NCBI GenBank assembly: GCA_020050835.1
Contig: JAGVKB010000049.1
Location: forward strand, 1-64,000
From: Candidatus Obscuribacterales bacterium
GTDB lineage: Bacteria; Cyanobacteriota; Vampirovibrionia; Obscuribacterales; Obscuribacteraceae
Direction: 5' to 3'
DNA: 64,000 bases
The notes under the pieces are model-generated. The model was not told the DNA's origin. It searched no databases and saw nothing but the letters and a program-made list of their open reading frames with translations. Shown piece by piece: positions 45,675 through 53,430 of this stretch. A program made the translations under genes and the position numbers. Numbering within the stretch: position 1 is the first letter of the stretch; every line of letters starts with the position of its first letter.

Positions 45675-46016
45675 ATGCCAACCGGACCGCAAAAACTCCG
45701 CGTGCTTCGTTCAGTCAACGTCTTGTCCCCTGGGTACATCAGGGAGCTGGTCGATCTGATGCTCCACGCCTTTTCTCTGCATGAGCTGGATACTTTCTCG
45801 CACTACATGCTCGACGTCCAGCTCAACGAGATCACCACTACCGCTCTAGCCCCGCTGCCAACAGTTCGCGAGCATCTTGTTCGCTGGTGTCACGACCATG
45901 ACGACAAGCTCGTCCAGCTCCTCAACGCCATTTTGGAAGAGCGTCCATCCCGCCGCGACATCAAACTGCTCATCGAGAAGTTCGCTGCCGAAGGACTGAT
46001 CGAGATCGAGAGTTGA
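45675..46016 (+). CDS. Free-standing effector-associated domain (EAD1-like) protein
   Basis: 113 residues, ATG with AAAGGA nine bases upstream. Nearly the whole protein follows the EAD1 pattern: helix 1 with RELVDLMLHAF, then LHELDTFSHYML, LNEI, a loop, V-x-x-HLVRWCHDHDDKLVQLLNAI and finally ERPSRRDIKLLIEKF. EAD1 domains usually read L-x-x-x-(L/F)-x-x-AF...L-x-x-I...V-x-x-L-(V/I)-x-WA-x-x-x-G-x-x-x-(E/Q)L-x-x-A...NP-x-N, matching in order and spacing. In known conflict systems EADs are adaptors that pair with other EADs fused to effectors such as proteases, NTPases or TIR domains. Here it is alone, last in a run of small membrane genes. The assignment is by eye; the operon link is inferred from strand and spacing (112 bases after the previous gene). 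Confidence 0.7.
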   Translation: MPTGPQKLRVLRSVNVLSPGYIRELVDLMLHAFSLHELDTFSHYMLDVQLNEITTTALAPLPTVREHLVRWCHDHDDKLVQLLNAILEERPSRRDIKLLIEKFAAEGLIEIES

Positions 46017-46062
46017 CCAACCAAACGGAGGGCGTTACTGCTGCTTTCTCCAGGGAGGCGGA

Positions 46063-46092
46063 CAAAACTCAGGGTTGGGTTCCTGAGTTTTG
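46063..46092 (+). terminator. Hairpin after the EAD1-like gene
   Basis: CAAAACTCAGG pairs with CCTGAGTTTTG (11 bases) around an eight-base loop, 47 bases after the stop. The stem's own TTTT is the only T-run. Confidence 0.5.
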
Positions 46093-46243
46093 CAGTAGGG
46101 TTGGCAATAACTTCAGATGCTGCCACCTATCTGGTTAAGGGTGCTGCGAGATACCGGCGATAGTGAAACTGACCCATATTCTTTGTCAGGCACGACAAAT
46201 CAATCCGAAGAGAGCAAAGATTCTCGTTTTAAGCGGTGCGGTC

Positions 46244-46642
46244 TCACGACTTGCGCTTTGTCACAGAGCGACTGGCTCGATTCGATTGTATTTGCGCTCT
46301 GCGCCGGTATTGCATCGCTCCTTTGGGTCTCGATAAACGGCCGGCAAGCTCAGCCAGCTCTAGTAGCACCGCCACCGACAGCGAGTTGCAGGAAGGAATA
46401 TTGGCATAAATCTGATAAGCCTTCTGCAAAAGGCTAAGCGACTTTTCGAAGCGCTCACTGCGAGTGTAAATTCTTGCCAATTGCCTGGCTGTTTCGGCGA
46501 CGTGGCTAGGCGTCGCCGGCAAGCGCTCAGCCTCGCGCAAAGCCTCCTTCAGGAACCGGTCTGCCAGTGCGTCCTGGGCCAGAGACAGAGCCTGCGTGCC
46601 CAGCTCAACATATATCTCGGTAATTTGTTTGGAAATGTTCAT
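46244..46642 (-). CDS. Small TPR-like protein
   Basis: 132 residues from ATG 46642; longer starts to 46735 give an unlikely leader. The body is two to three TPRs: ELGTQALSLAQDALADRFLK, HVAETARQLARIYTRSERFE and LSVAVLLELAELAGRLSRPK, again with the kinesin-light-chain-like long period. Basic C-terminal tail (SNRASRSVTKRKS). No signal peptide. Convergent with the EAD1-like gene. Cytosolic adaptor of unknown role. Confidence 0.65.
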   Translation of the reverse strand: MNISKQITEIYVELGTQALSLAQDALADRFLKEALREAERLPATPSHVAETARQLARIYTRSERFEKSLSLLQKAYQIYANIPSCNSLSVAVLLELAELAGRLSRPKGAMQYRRRAQIQSNRASRSVTKRKS

Positions 46643-46917
46643 TTTCGATGCTGCATGACTGCTGTTGATTTGCCGGCGCCCTGACCAGAAGCAGCCAACA
46701 GCAGGTACAGTGATACGCAAGCAGGCTGGCAGCATAGCTACGAAGCGTTACGAATCTGCAAAGGTCCGGATGTGTTTTTGTCTCTGATTTTGTACTATGT
46801 GGCATAGGAGAATCGGCGAAACGAAAAAACTCCAGGTTGAGATCGGGCGAGGATAGGAGAGCCGTAAGGCGCTGGCATCCTCGCCCGGTGAAATCAGTCG
46901 GCAATCAAATCAGCTGT

Positions 46918-47442
46918 TTAATACACTCGGATGAATGTTCCGTAGTAGCTGATGTAGCCGTAGCACTGGTACTGGGGAAACCAGGTGACTTTGTGTTTGA
47001 TCACTTGCCACCTGCTATCGACTTTAACCGCTACATATTGTCCGCTGACAGGGTCGAAAACCCAGCCGTACACAGGGATGGCCACGCGCTCGCGTACCAC
47101 CCTGATTCTCGGTCGCGGAGGGCAGTTGTAGCCGTATGCGTAGCCATAGCCGTAGCCGTAGTTAGACCAGGGTGCGCGGCTGAAAAATGGCAGCCTGCCG
47201 TAGAAAGGCAGGTAGGCATATGAACGTGGACGGCTGTAGTAGCGCGGCCGGCCTAAGTAGCGAAGTGGAGCGTAATAGCGCGGGCGACTGTAGTATCGTT
47301 GCCGGCCATAATAGCCGGAGTAGCGCGCGCGCATCTGCTGACCGAAGTAGCCGCGATGTCCGCGGGCTTCAGCGGTAGTCGGAGTCAAAACGAGGAACAG
47401 CGCGGCAAGAAGCAGCGCCAATATGAACGTCAGCTTTTTCAT
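46918..47442 (-). CDS. Secreted Tyr/Arg/Gly-rich protein
   Basis: 174 residues, ATG with AAGGATGG upstream. A clean signal peptide (KKLTFILALLLAALFLVLTP, then TTAEA) is followed by a basic, Tyr-rich stretch (about 30-100) with repeated RYYSRPR / RYYAPLRYLGRP phrases and YGYGYGYAYGYN. The C-terminal 65 residues are an ordered beta-rich domain (IRVVRERVAIPVYGWVFDPV, QYVAVKVDSRWQVIKHKV). Exported, possibly cell-wall or surface associated because of its basic, Tyr-rich character; not a family I know. Confidence 0.75.
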   Translation of the reverse strand: MKKLTFILALLLAALFLVLTPTTAEARGHRGYFGQQMRARYSGYYGRQRYYSRPRYYAPLRYLGRPRYYSRPRSYAYLPFYGRLPFFSRAPWSNYGYGYGYAYGYNCPPRPRIRVVRERVAIPVYGWVFDPVSGQYVAVKVDSRWQVIKHKVTWFPQYQCYGYISYYGTFIRVY

Positions 47443-47953
47443 GGCTTACCATCCTTAGTTGAGCCAAATGCTTTGTAATATGGGTGCGCATCCAGGCAAG
47501 CGGTGGCTAGGCTGGATGGCTGGTGCAACAAACAATCGATGCCCGGGAGCTGTTCGACATTCGTTGCCGAGAAAGCGACTTAAGCGACCGGTGGAAAGTC
47601 GAACTCTTTTGCCTGCCTAAGAGCGGATGTGACGCTGGTTTGAACTAAGTCGCGCGTCCTTTAAAGCCTTTTCCAATTTACACTTGCCCGCTGAATCGAT
47701 GGGCAAAAGCATTCTTGAGGCTGGAAGGGACTGATTTTGGGCTCGACTGAGGTTCTCTTGGGTGAAAGGATTGAAAGGGATCGTTTTACGCTAGCAAAAA
47801 CCAACTGAAGATCTCAACTGGCCGTTCTTGCTGCGCGCTGGTGATTGGTTCGGTGATAGCATTCTAATCCGCGCCAAGATCTCGATCGTTTAGTTTCGCT
47901 AGAATAGGCGACTGTAGTTCCCTTCGCCGGGCGAGTTTCGCCAGGAGGCAGTC
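47443..47953. other. Intergenic region between divergent genes
   Basis: 511 bases holding the promoters of the Tyr/Arg-rich gene (minus) and of deoB (plus). No clear boxes, operator or gene seen. AGGAGG at 47942-47947 is the deoB ribosome-binding site. Confidence 0.5.
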
Positions 47954-49219
47954 GTGTCCGAGCAGAAGATCAAAGGACAGAAGCGCCGGACGATCGTTTT
48001 AGTGATTGACGGGTGTGGAATCGGTGCCGCTCCAGATGCGGAAGAATTCGGTGACAGCACGGATTGCAACACGCTGGCCAACACTGCCAGGAGCGTCAAC
48101 GGCTTGCATCTGCCCAATCTAGCTCGTCTCGGACTGGGCAATATCCACCCGATTCAAGGCGTTCAACCGGCGGAAAGTCCTGTCGGCTTCTACGGAAAGC
48201 TCAAGGAGCGCTCGAACGGAAAGGACACTCAGACCGGGCATTGGGAGATGATGGGGCTGATCAGCAGGACCGCCTTTCCGATGTTTCCGGACGGATTTCC
48301 AGATGACCTGGTTCAGAAATTCATCGCTAAGACCGGTTGCAGGCAGATCCTCTGCAACAAGCCAGCTTCCGGCACGAAGGTACTGGAGGAGCTCGGTCAG
48401 AAGCATCAAGAAACCGGCTATCCGATTGTCTACACCAGCGGTGACAGCGTTTTTCAATTGGCCTGTCATACCGATACTGTCCCGTTGTCGACTCAATATA
48501 AATGGTGCGAGATCGCTCGAGAGATTTTAGATGGACCGTACCGAGTCGGGCGCGTAATCGCCAGACCGTTTGCCGGAGAGCCAGGCAGTTATTACCGGCT
48601 GGGAGGAGACCGTCGCGACTATGCAGTTCCGCCGCCGGAACCTACTTTTCTCGATCGCGCGACCGCTGCTGGTCTCGGCGTGCTCGGCATCGGCAAGATC
48701 GAGGACATTTTCGCCAAGCACGGTGTCACACATGCCAAACATACCGGGCTCAATCGAGAAGGGTTGGAGCTGACACTAGCTGCGGTGCGCAACCGGTTGG
48801 AGCTCGAGCCGTTGAAGGTGAGCGATGCTGCACCAAATGCGGTGCAAATTATATTCACCAACCTGGTGGACACCGATATGGTTTTCGGGCATCGCCGCAA
48901 TGTTGAAGGCTATGCGGGGGCGCTGGTGGAGATTGACGAGTGGTTGGGCCGGATCATGGACGCGATGGGCAGCGAGGATGTCCTGGTGATTTCGTCCGAT
49001 CACGGCAACGACCCGACCGCGCCCGGCACCGATCATACTCGAGAGTTCGTGCCGCTTCTGACTTACTCGCCGGCGTTTGGGCAGGATGTTGCCGTCTGCA
49101 GGCAGTTGGGAATCAGAGAAGGATTTGTAGACATAGCCGCTAGTTTGGCGGCATGGTTTGGACTCGACTGGCATGGTCCAGGTGTTTCGTTTATCCCCGA
49201 GCTGTCAAAGGTGAGCTGA
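47954..49219 (+). CDS. deoB: Phosphopentomutase
   Basis: 421 residues from GTG 47954, behind AGGAGG. Alkaline-phosphatase-superfamily metal motifs: VLVIDGCGIGAAPDA (first Asp), DSTDCNTLANTA (nucleophile Thr region), KERSNGKDTQTGHWEMMG, IVYTSGDSVFQLACH, FTNLVDTDMVFGHRRN, and VLVISSDHGNDPTAPGTDHTRE (Asp-His). All are as in DeoB. It interconverts (deoxy)ribose-1-phosphate and -5-phosphate, using sugar-1-phosphate released by nucleoside phosphorylases. It leads an operon with the two PNP-like genes; the next ATG starts one base after its stop. Confidence 0.95.
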   Translation: MSEQKIKGQKRRTIVLVIDGCGIGAAPDAEEFGDSTDCNTLANTARSVNGLHLPNLARLGLGNIHPIQGVQPAESPVGFYGKLKERSNGKDTQTGHWEMMGLISRTAFPMFPDGFPDDLVQKFIAKTGCRQILCNKPASGTKVLEELGQKHQETGYPIVYTSGDSVFQLACHTDTVPLSTQYKWCEIAREILDGPYRVGRVIARPFAGEPGSYYRLGGDRRDYAVPPPEPTFLDRATAAGLGVLGIGKIEDIFAKHGVTHAKHTGLNREGLELTLAAVRNRLELEPLKVSDAAPNAVQIIFTNLVDTDMVFGHRRNVEGYAGALVEIDEWLGRIMDAMGSEDVLVISSDHGNDPTAPGTDHTREFVPLLTYSPAFGQDVAVCRQLGIREGFVDIAASLAAWFGLDWHGPGVSFIPELSKVS

Positions 49220-49220
49220 A

Positions 49221-49745
49221 ATGGTTTTAGCGAAAACAAAATTAAAAGGAGCGCTGCGCATAGATTTCACGAAGTCCGTCGCCGGCTTCGAGCCGATTGA
49301 CTCCTTTGGGGACGCGGTTGTGTCCTTAATTCGGAACAACAATGGACCGAAGGTATTGATCCTGATCGACAGGGCTTATGGGTTGCCCAGTGCGACCGCG
49401 CATCTGGTGTCCGATCATCTGAATTTGACCGGCGGAAATCCGCTGACCGGTCCCAACGATCCTTGCGGCGAACGCTTTCCCTCGGTCAACGACATTTACG
49501 TCACCGATGTGCCGGTCGGCTTGCCGAGCGGCATCGCGGCCGGGCTAAAGTCTGGACTTTCACCTTCAGATGATGCTGTCAAGCTAATCCGCTCATTGGG
49601 GGCCGACTTCTATTGCTATAACCTGGTGCCGGCTATGATTGTGGCGGCGCATGCTCGCTATCGGGTTCTGGCAATTGTTGTTCCAGAAGGTGCCCAGCTC
49701 GATTCAACTCTCTTGAGTGCTCTTGATAATGGCGGAGGAAATTGA
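49221..49745 (+). CDS. Truncated PNP-like protein, probable companion subunit
   Basis: 174 residues from ATG 49221, one base after the deoB stop. It aligns with the second half of family-1 purine nucleoside phosphorylases: SDHLNLTGGNPLTGPND and GERFPSVNDIY match the typical DHINL-x-G-x-NPL-x-GPND...G-x-RFP-x-x-(S/N)-D-x-Y. RSLGADFYCYNLVPAMIVAA then takes the place of LGAD-AVGMSTVPE-VIVA. The phosphate loop (GSG), the His of RGRFH and the Glu of YETxAE are absent, and the GMSTVPE and TN motifs are degraded. It therefore cannot be a complete enzyme. It probably pairs with the PNP encoded next, whose start lies within 3 bases of its stop. It could also be a decaying paralogue, but the frame is intact. 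Confidence 0.72.
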   Translation: MVLAKTKLKGALRIDFTKSVAGFEPIDSFGDAVVSLIRNNNGPKVLILIDRAYGLPSATAHLVSDHLNLTGGNPLTGPNDPCGERFPSVNDIYVTDVPVGLPSGIAAGLKSGLSPSDDAVKLIRSLGADFYCYNLVPAMIVAAHARYRVLAIVVPEGAQLDSTLLSALDNGGGN

Positions 49746-49747
49746 TC

Positions 49748-50566
49748 TTGATAGAAACTACGACCAAATCCATCTCCCAGTCCGTCGAATTTCTTCGGAA
49801 AGTCTCTAAGGACGTACCGGAAGCCGCGGTGGTTCTTGGCTCCGGCGTCAAGGTGCTGGAAGCGCTCTCGGACGAGCAATCATTCTCATACGATCAAGTG
49901 TTCGGCATCTCGCCGACAATTGTTGGTCATGCCGGATCGCTCACGCTGGGGCGAGTGCAGGGCAAGCTGGTGGCAGTCATGCGTGGGCGCTTTCACCTCT
50001 ATGAAGGTCATGATTGGGAGGTTGTGACGCTGCCGACTCGCGTGATGATCGAATGGGGTGTGCGCCATCTGTACCTGACCAATGCCGCCGGCGGGCTCAA
50101 TCAGGAGTTCGCCGTAGGGGACCTGATGTTGCTAACCGGCTATCGAGATCATCTCAATCCGAAGTGGAAAGAGACCGGTCTCATTCCGGCTTTGATGAGC
50201 GCTCCGACCGCTTGCGCAAATGAGTTGACGAATCACATCTGGGCTGTAGGAGAGAAGCTAGCTAAGAGCGATCAGCGGTTTCGTCCGCTCAAGAGCGGTA
50301 CTTATGCTGGTCTGCTTGGACCTACCTACGAGACGCTGGCCGAGATCGAGATGTTAAGACGTTTGAAGTCCGATGCGGTCGGAATGTCAACCGTTCCGGA
50401 GCTGCAAACGGCGCTCGGCACAAAAACAGTAGCTGCTGCAATCTCTGTTGTAACAAATGTTTGGAGCGACGATGCTGCAATTGACGGGCATGAAGAGGTC
50501 TTGAAGGCAGCTAAAGCAGCCTCGGAGCGATTGGACAAGCTCTTCAGGGCGGCGATCGCTCCCTAA
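49748..50566 (+). CDS. Purine nucleoside phosphorylase lacking the usual NPLxGPND loop
   Basis: 272 residues. TTG 49748 is the likely start with GGAGG nine bases before; TTG 49742 overlaps the upstream stop. Catalytic features of trimeric PNP are present: VLGSGVKVLE (phosphate), VGHAGSLTLGRV (His64 equivalent), MRGRFHLYEGHDW (His86 equivalent), TNAAGGLNQEFAVGDLMLL, GLLGPTYETLAEIEML (Glu201), VGMSTVPEL (Met219), VVTN (Asn243) and GHEEVLKAAKAA. Where other PNPs have DHINL-x-G-x-NPL-x-GPND and RFP-x-MSDAY, it has a shorter YRDHLNPKWKETGLIPAL. It cleaves purine nucleosides with phosphate to base plus sugar-1-phosphate, feeding DeoB. Confidence 0.88.
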   Translation: MIETTTKSISQSVEFLRKVSKDVPEAAVVLGSGVKVLEALSDEQSFSYDQVFGISPTIVGHAGSLTLGRVQGKLVAVMRGRFHLYEGHDWEVVTLPTRVMIEWGVRHLYLTNAAGGLNQEFAVGDLMLLTGYRDHLNPKWKETGLIPALMSAPTACANELTNHIWAVGEKLAKSDQRFRPLKSGTYAGLLGPTYETLAEIEMLRRLKSDAVGMSTVPELQTALGTKTVAAAISVVTNVWSDDAAIDGHEEVLKAAKAASERLDKLFRAAIAP

Positions 50567-50688
50567 GCGCAGACCTTTGCGTGAAATTTAAATCTCGAAA
50601 TGCGGGTCAATCATTGCCATGTTCGTATTACTCGGTCTCAGATTTGGCCGAGCGAATTAGGTTATGCCACTGCCACCCTTTGGAATGA

Positions 50689-51681
50689 TTATCGGTAGCG
50701 GTTGAATTGATTGTTGTACCCGTGATGACCTTGATTTCCGCTGCGACCGATCATGTAAGGCAGTTGTCTTAGAAGAGAGCTGGCGCCGCCGCGCAGTAGA
50801 TTGCCGCCGAAGCTACCCTGGTTGTATCCACCGCAACCGTCGTTGTTGTTGCCAACCATATAAGGCAAGGATCCCAGAAGATTGCTTGCTTGATTGCGCA
50901 GCATGTTCTCCATTCCGTAGCCGCCACGACCATAGCCGCCGTAGCCACCAAAAGGCTGATTGAAGCCACCGTAGCCGCCATAGCCACCGAAGGGCTGGTT
51001 GTAGCCGCCCTGGAATTGTTGGTTGTAGCGGCCGAAGTTCTGGTTGTAGCCCTGCTGATCGTAGCCGCCGTAGGGCTGATTGCAGCCGCCCTGGAATTGT
51101 TGGTTGTAGCGGCCGAAGTTTTGATTGTAGCCCTGCTGATCATAGCCGCCATAGGGCTGGTTGAAGCCGCGCTGGAATTGCTGGTTGTAGCGGCCGAAAT
51201 TCTGGTTGTAGCCTTGCTGATCGTAACCGCCGTAGGGTTGATTGAAGTTCTGTTGGTTGTAGCCGCCCCGGAAAGCTTGATTGTAACCGCCGAAATAGGG
51301 TTGAGTGTAACCGGTGTACGGTTGTTGGAACGTGCCTGACTGACAGTTGCTGTCCATGTATTGTTGTGCATAACCCCGATAGGCTGGGTTATGCATGTAG
51401 TTACCGTGTCCAGACGGTTGGAATTGATTGTATGGGCGAGCGTACCTGCTCAGATACTGGGCGGGATCGCCATAGTTGTCCTTTGAGCCGCCGTAATTGT
51501 TGCAGGCCTTGTCTTGCCGCTGTTCGGTCCCGGGCTTGGGTGCGTAAGCCGATTCATAAAGTTGAGCTGCTGCTTGCTTATCTCTCAACTGTGGATTGAC
51601 TGAATCGTCAAGCTTCTCCGTTGCCAACGGTCGCCTGTTTTTGGTTGGACTTTCTGTTTCCAACAAATTGATACTGGCCAT
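50689..51681 (-). CDS. Gly/Tyr/Gln/Asn-rich repeat protein
   Basis: 330 residues from ATG 51681, GGAGGG about 10 bases upstream; an ATG at 51717 is also in frame. The first 60 residues are ordinary and charged. The remainder is low complexity, dominated by Gly, Tyr, Gln and Asn. At its centre are three 27-residue repeats containing NQPYGGYDQQGYNQNFGRYN, followed by GGYGGYGRGGYG. Two copies of (S)LL-x-(S/Q)LPYM(V/I)G lie in the C-terminal part. No signal peptide. Composition is prion-like / phase-separation-like; a surface or storage role cannot be excluded. The first half of the following minus-strand genes is unrelated. Confidence 0.8.
   Translation of the reverse strand: MASINLLETESPTKNRRPLATEKLDDSVNPQLRDKQAAAQLYESAYAPKPGTEQRQDKACNNYGGSKDNYGDPAQYLSRYARPYNQFQPSGHGNYMHNPAYRGYAQQYMDSNCQSGTFQQPYTGYTQPYFGGYNQAFRGGYNQQNFNQPYGGYDQQGYNQNFGRYNQQFQRGFNQPYGGYDQQGYNQNFGRYNQQFQGGCNQPYGGYDQQGYNQNFGRYNQQFQGGYNQPFGGYGGYGGFNQPFGGYGGYGRGGYGMENMLRNQASNLLGSLPYMVGNNNDGCGGYNQGSFGGNLLRGGASSLLRQLPYMIGRSGNQGHHGYNNQFNRYR
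51010..51252. repeat. 81-base tandem repeat, three units
   Basis: The plus-strand sequence starting CTGGAATTGTTGG recurs at 51010, 51091 and 51172, exactly 81 bases apart, with few mismatches. It encodes the 27-residue repeats of the Gly/Tyr/Asn-rich protein. Confidence 0.92.
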
Positions 51682-51946
51682 CTCTAGAAAACCCTCCAGG
51701 GGAGTTGTCGACCGCATCGCTTTGTGGGCAGCAACTGCAGCGTTTCCTCATTTTTCGAGTCCAGCCTAGCTATGAAGATTAGATCCCGAGCTTCATGCGG
51801 TCAATCGTAAAAGTACGCATTAATCTAGCGGGATTGCTCCGGGTGGGCATGGCGGTGAAATTTCAGGGTACTAGCGGGCGTAATAGAATCGCTTTGAAGA
51901 AATAGCAACCAGCATTTAGATCTCCAAGCGGTTTGAAAGATTCCAA

Positions 51947-51987
51947 AGCGGCACGTGTGCAGGTTATTGTTCCTGCCACGTGCCGCT
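51947..51987 (-). terminator. Terminator after the zinc-ribbon gene
   Basis: AGCGGCACGTG pairs with CACGTGCCGCT and an inner GCAGG with CCTGC, around an eight-base loop. On the minus strand it is followed by TTGGAATCTTTC and lies 31 bases beyond the stop of the zinc-ribbon gene. Confidence 0.68.
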
Positions 51988-52018
51988 CCGGAGTCAATTC
52001 ATGGGGAGCCGCCGCCGA

Positions 52019-52591
52019 CTATGGTTGGGCGCTTCCCTCCTTGTCCTGCTCAGAACCGCAGCGTGTGCACTGATTGGCGTGCTCAGCGATGTTTTCCCGG
52101 CAGTTCCAACACTGCTTCTGACCGGGCACGTCCCAGTCGACGACGAAGCGATGCGGATAGACGGATGACGGCGAGCTGGTCGGGCAGTTGGCGAGGTATC
52201 TGGCGTAGGCCAGTTTGTACTCGGCGGGCGACAGCAGCTGGAAGTCGAAAGTCGCTGCCACCATCGACGATGGTCCACGGCCGCGTGCGACGGTCACCTT
52301 GAAGTCTCGAATCTTCTTCGGACGCGTTCCGAACGACCTCCGAAAGAGGGATGCAGGCGGCTGGGAAGGGGTGAGAATCTCCTTGAGATCGATCCGGTGA
52401 TCTTTGGGTTCGATCTCGCGTTTGAAGATCTCTTCTCCATCCGACTCGATGGTCAACTCCCCGGCGTCCCGCACCTGGAAGTAAAGGCTGCGATCGCAGC
52501 CTTCGGGGACGCAGACGAAGGTCGTCGTGTTCTCGACGAAGCTTTCGAATGGCTGTTCGGCTGTCGGGTTGCAAACGGTGACGATGTTCAT
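52019..52591 (-). CDS. Unrecognised protein with C-terminal zinc ribbon
   Basis: 190 residues from ATG 52591, GAGGAAAG upstream. The N-terminal about 130 residues look like a beta-rich domain (VENTTTFVCVPEGCDRSLYF, AGELTIESDGEEIFKREI, DFKVTVARGRGPSSMVAATF). The C-terminus is a zinc ribbon, CWNCRENIAEHANQCTRCG (four Cys as CxxC...CxxC). No signal peptide. It follows the Nudix gene on the same strand with a 116-base gap; both carry zinc ribbons. Unknown function; the ribbon suggests nucleic-acid or protein binding. Confidence 0.75.
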   Translation of the reverse strand: MNIVTVCNPTAEQPFESFVENTTTFVCVPEGCDRSLYFQVRDAGELTIESDGEEIFKREIEPKDHRIDLKEILTPSQPPASLFRRSFGTRPKKIRDFKVTVARGRGPSSMVAATFDFQLLSPAEYKLAYARYLANCPTSSPSSVYPHRFVVDWDVPGQKQCWNCRENIAEHANQCTRCGSEQDKEGSAQP

Positions 52592-52707
52592 TTCTTTCCT
52601 CGATACTGACTTTGTGCTACCGCCAGCAGTTGGTGGACTTACCATTTGCCGGTGGTAAGCGGTAAACAGATTGGTGCTGGTACGCGATGGTGAGCCAGTT
52701 CACCGGG

Positions 52708-53301
52708 CTATTTGGGAAGACCGGCGAAATGGCTGTCGATTACGAATTGATGTAACTTGAAGACGATCGGCTCTGGTAGCTTGTCTTGCGTAAAAATCCC
52801 GGCTTCCTTGGCGTCATCGCCGGCGACCGGGTTTTCGCTGACCGGTTTGGCAAGGTAAATCAAGATGATTTCGTTGGCGCCGCTGGGTGGAACGAAAGCC
52901 CCGATCAGCCTGTCAATCTGCACCTTCAGTCCGACCTCTTCGAAAACTTCGCGGATAGCTCCTTGCTCCGGGCTCTCATGAGCTTCGACGTAGCCGCCTG
53001 GTAAAGCCCAGGAGTCAGCGGCCGGTTCGTTTTTGCGGCGCACCATTACAATCCCCTTTCCAGACGGAATGAGGGTGATGGTGACCGGCTTGGGATTGTT
53101 CCAATGCACGAAGGAGCAGCGCTTGCAGGCAATTCGCCGTCGATCCCCGATCGTCCGCCATTCGACCACCCTGCCGCAATTTGGGCAGAATTTGACCGGC
53201 GAGTCGGACATGCGGGCCAGCTGGCGGTGCCTGACTGTGAGACGAATTCCCCAGGCGGCAAGCGCCAGTAAGAGAGCGCATAGCAAGATCGGATTCAGCA
53301 T
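52708..53301 (-). CDS. Membrane-anchored zinc-ribbon Nudix hydrolase
   Basis: 197 residues from ATG 53301, with GGAGG six bases upstream; an upstream start at 53409 is less likely. Parts: one N-terminal membrane helix (NPILLCALLLALAAWGIRLT), a zinc ribbon (FCPNCGRVVEW and ACKRCSFVHWNN), and a Nudix domain with a full box: GGYVEAHESPEQGAIREVFE followed by EVG (GX5EX7REUXEEXGU). The soluble region resembles zinc-ribbon Nudix enzymes such as NudC-like NADH pyrophosphatases, but the substrate is not certain. It lies 129 bases downstream of a coiled-coil membrane protein gene on the same strand. Confidence 0.88.
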   Translation of the reverse strand: MLNPILLCALLLALAAWGIRLTVRHRQLARMSDSPVKFCPNCGRVVEWRTIGDRRRIACKRCSFVHWNNPKPVTITLIPSGKGIVMVRRKNEPAADSWALPGGYVEAHESPEQGAIREVFEEVGLKVQIDRLIGAFVPPSGANEIILIYLAKPVSENPVAGDDAKEAGIFTQDKLPEPIVFKLHQFVIDSHFAGLPK

Positions 53302-53430
53302 GTTTGCCTCCTGCCCCAGAGTCTTGAGGGTAATCGAGAAACGGCAGGCAGCCGCCCGGTTTGAATCGGGCGGCTGCCACCGCAGGTAATGCTTGTCGAT
53401 GGTTCGCAAGCGATCTCGGCAGCAGTCGAA

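Noticed and set aside
49221-49745. Truncated PNP-like gene as a plain pseudogene
   Set aside because: The frame is intact, starts one base after the deoB stop, ends in contact with the PNP start and keeps exactly the loop missing from the PNP; decay would not predict this. It is not excluded, only less favoured.
51010-51252. 81-base repeats considered as a CRISPR array or transposon ends
   Set aside because: Tandem and in-frame within a low-complexity protein; no spacers, no transposase.
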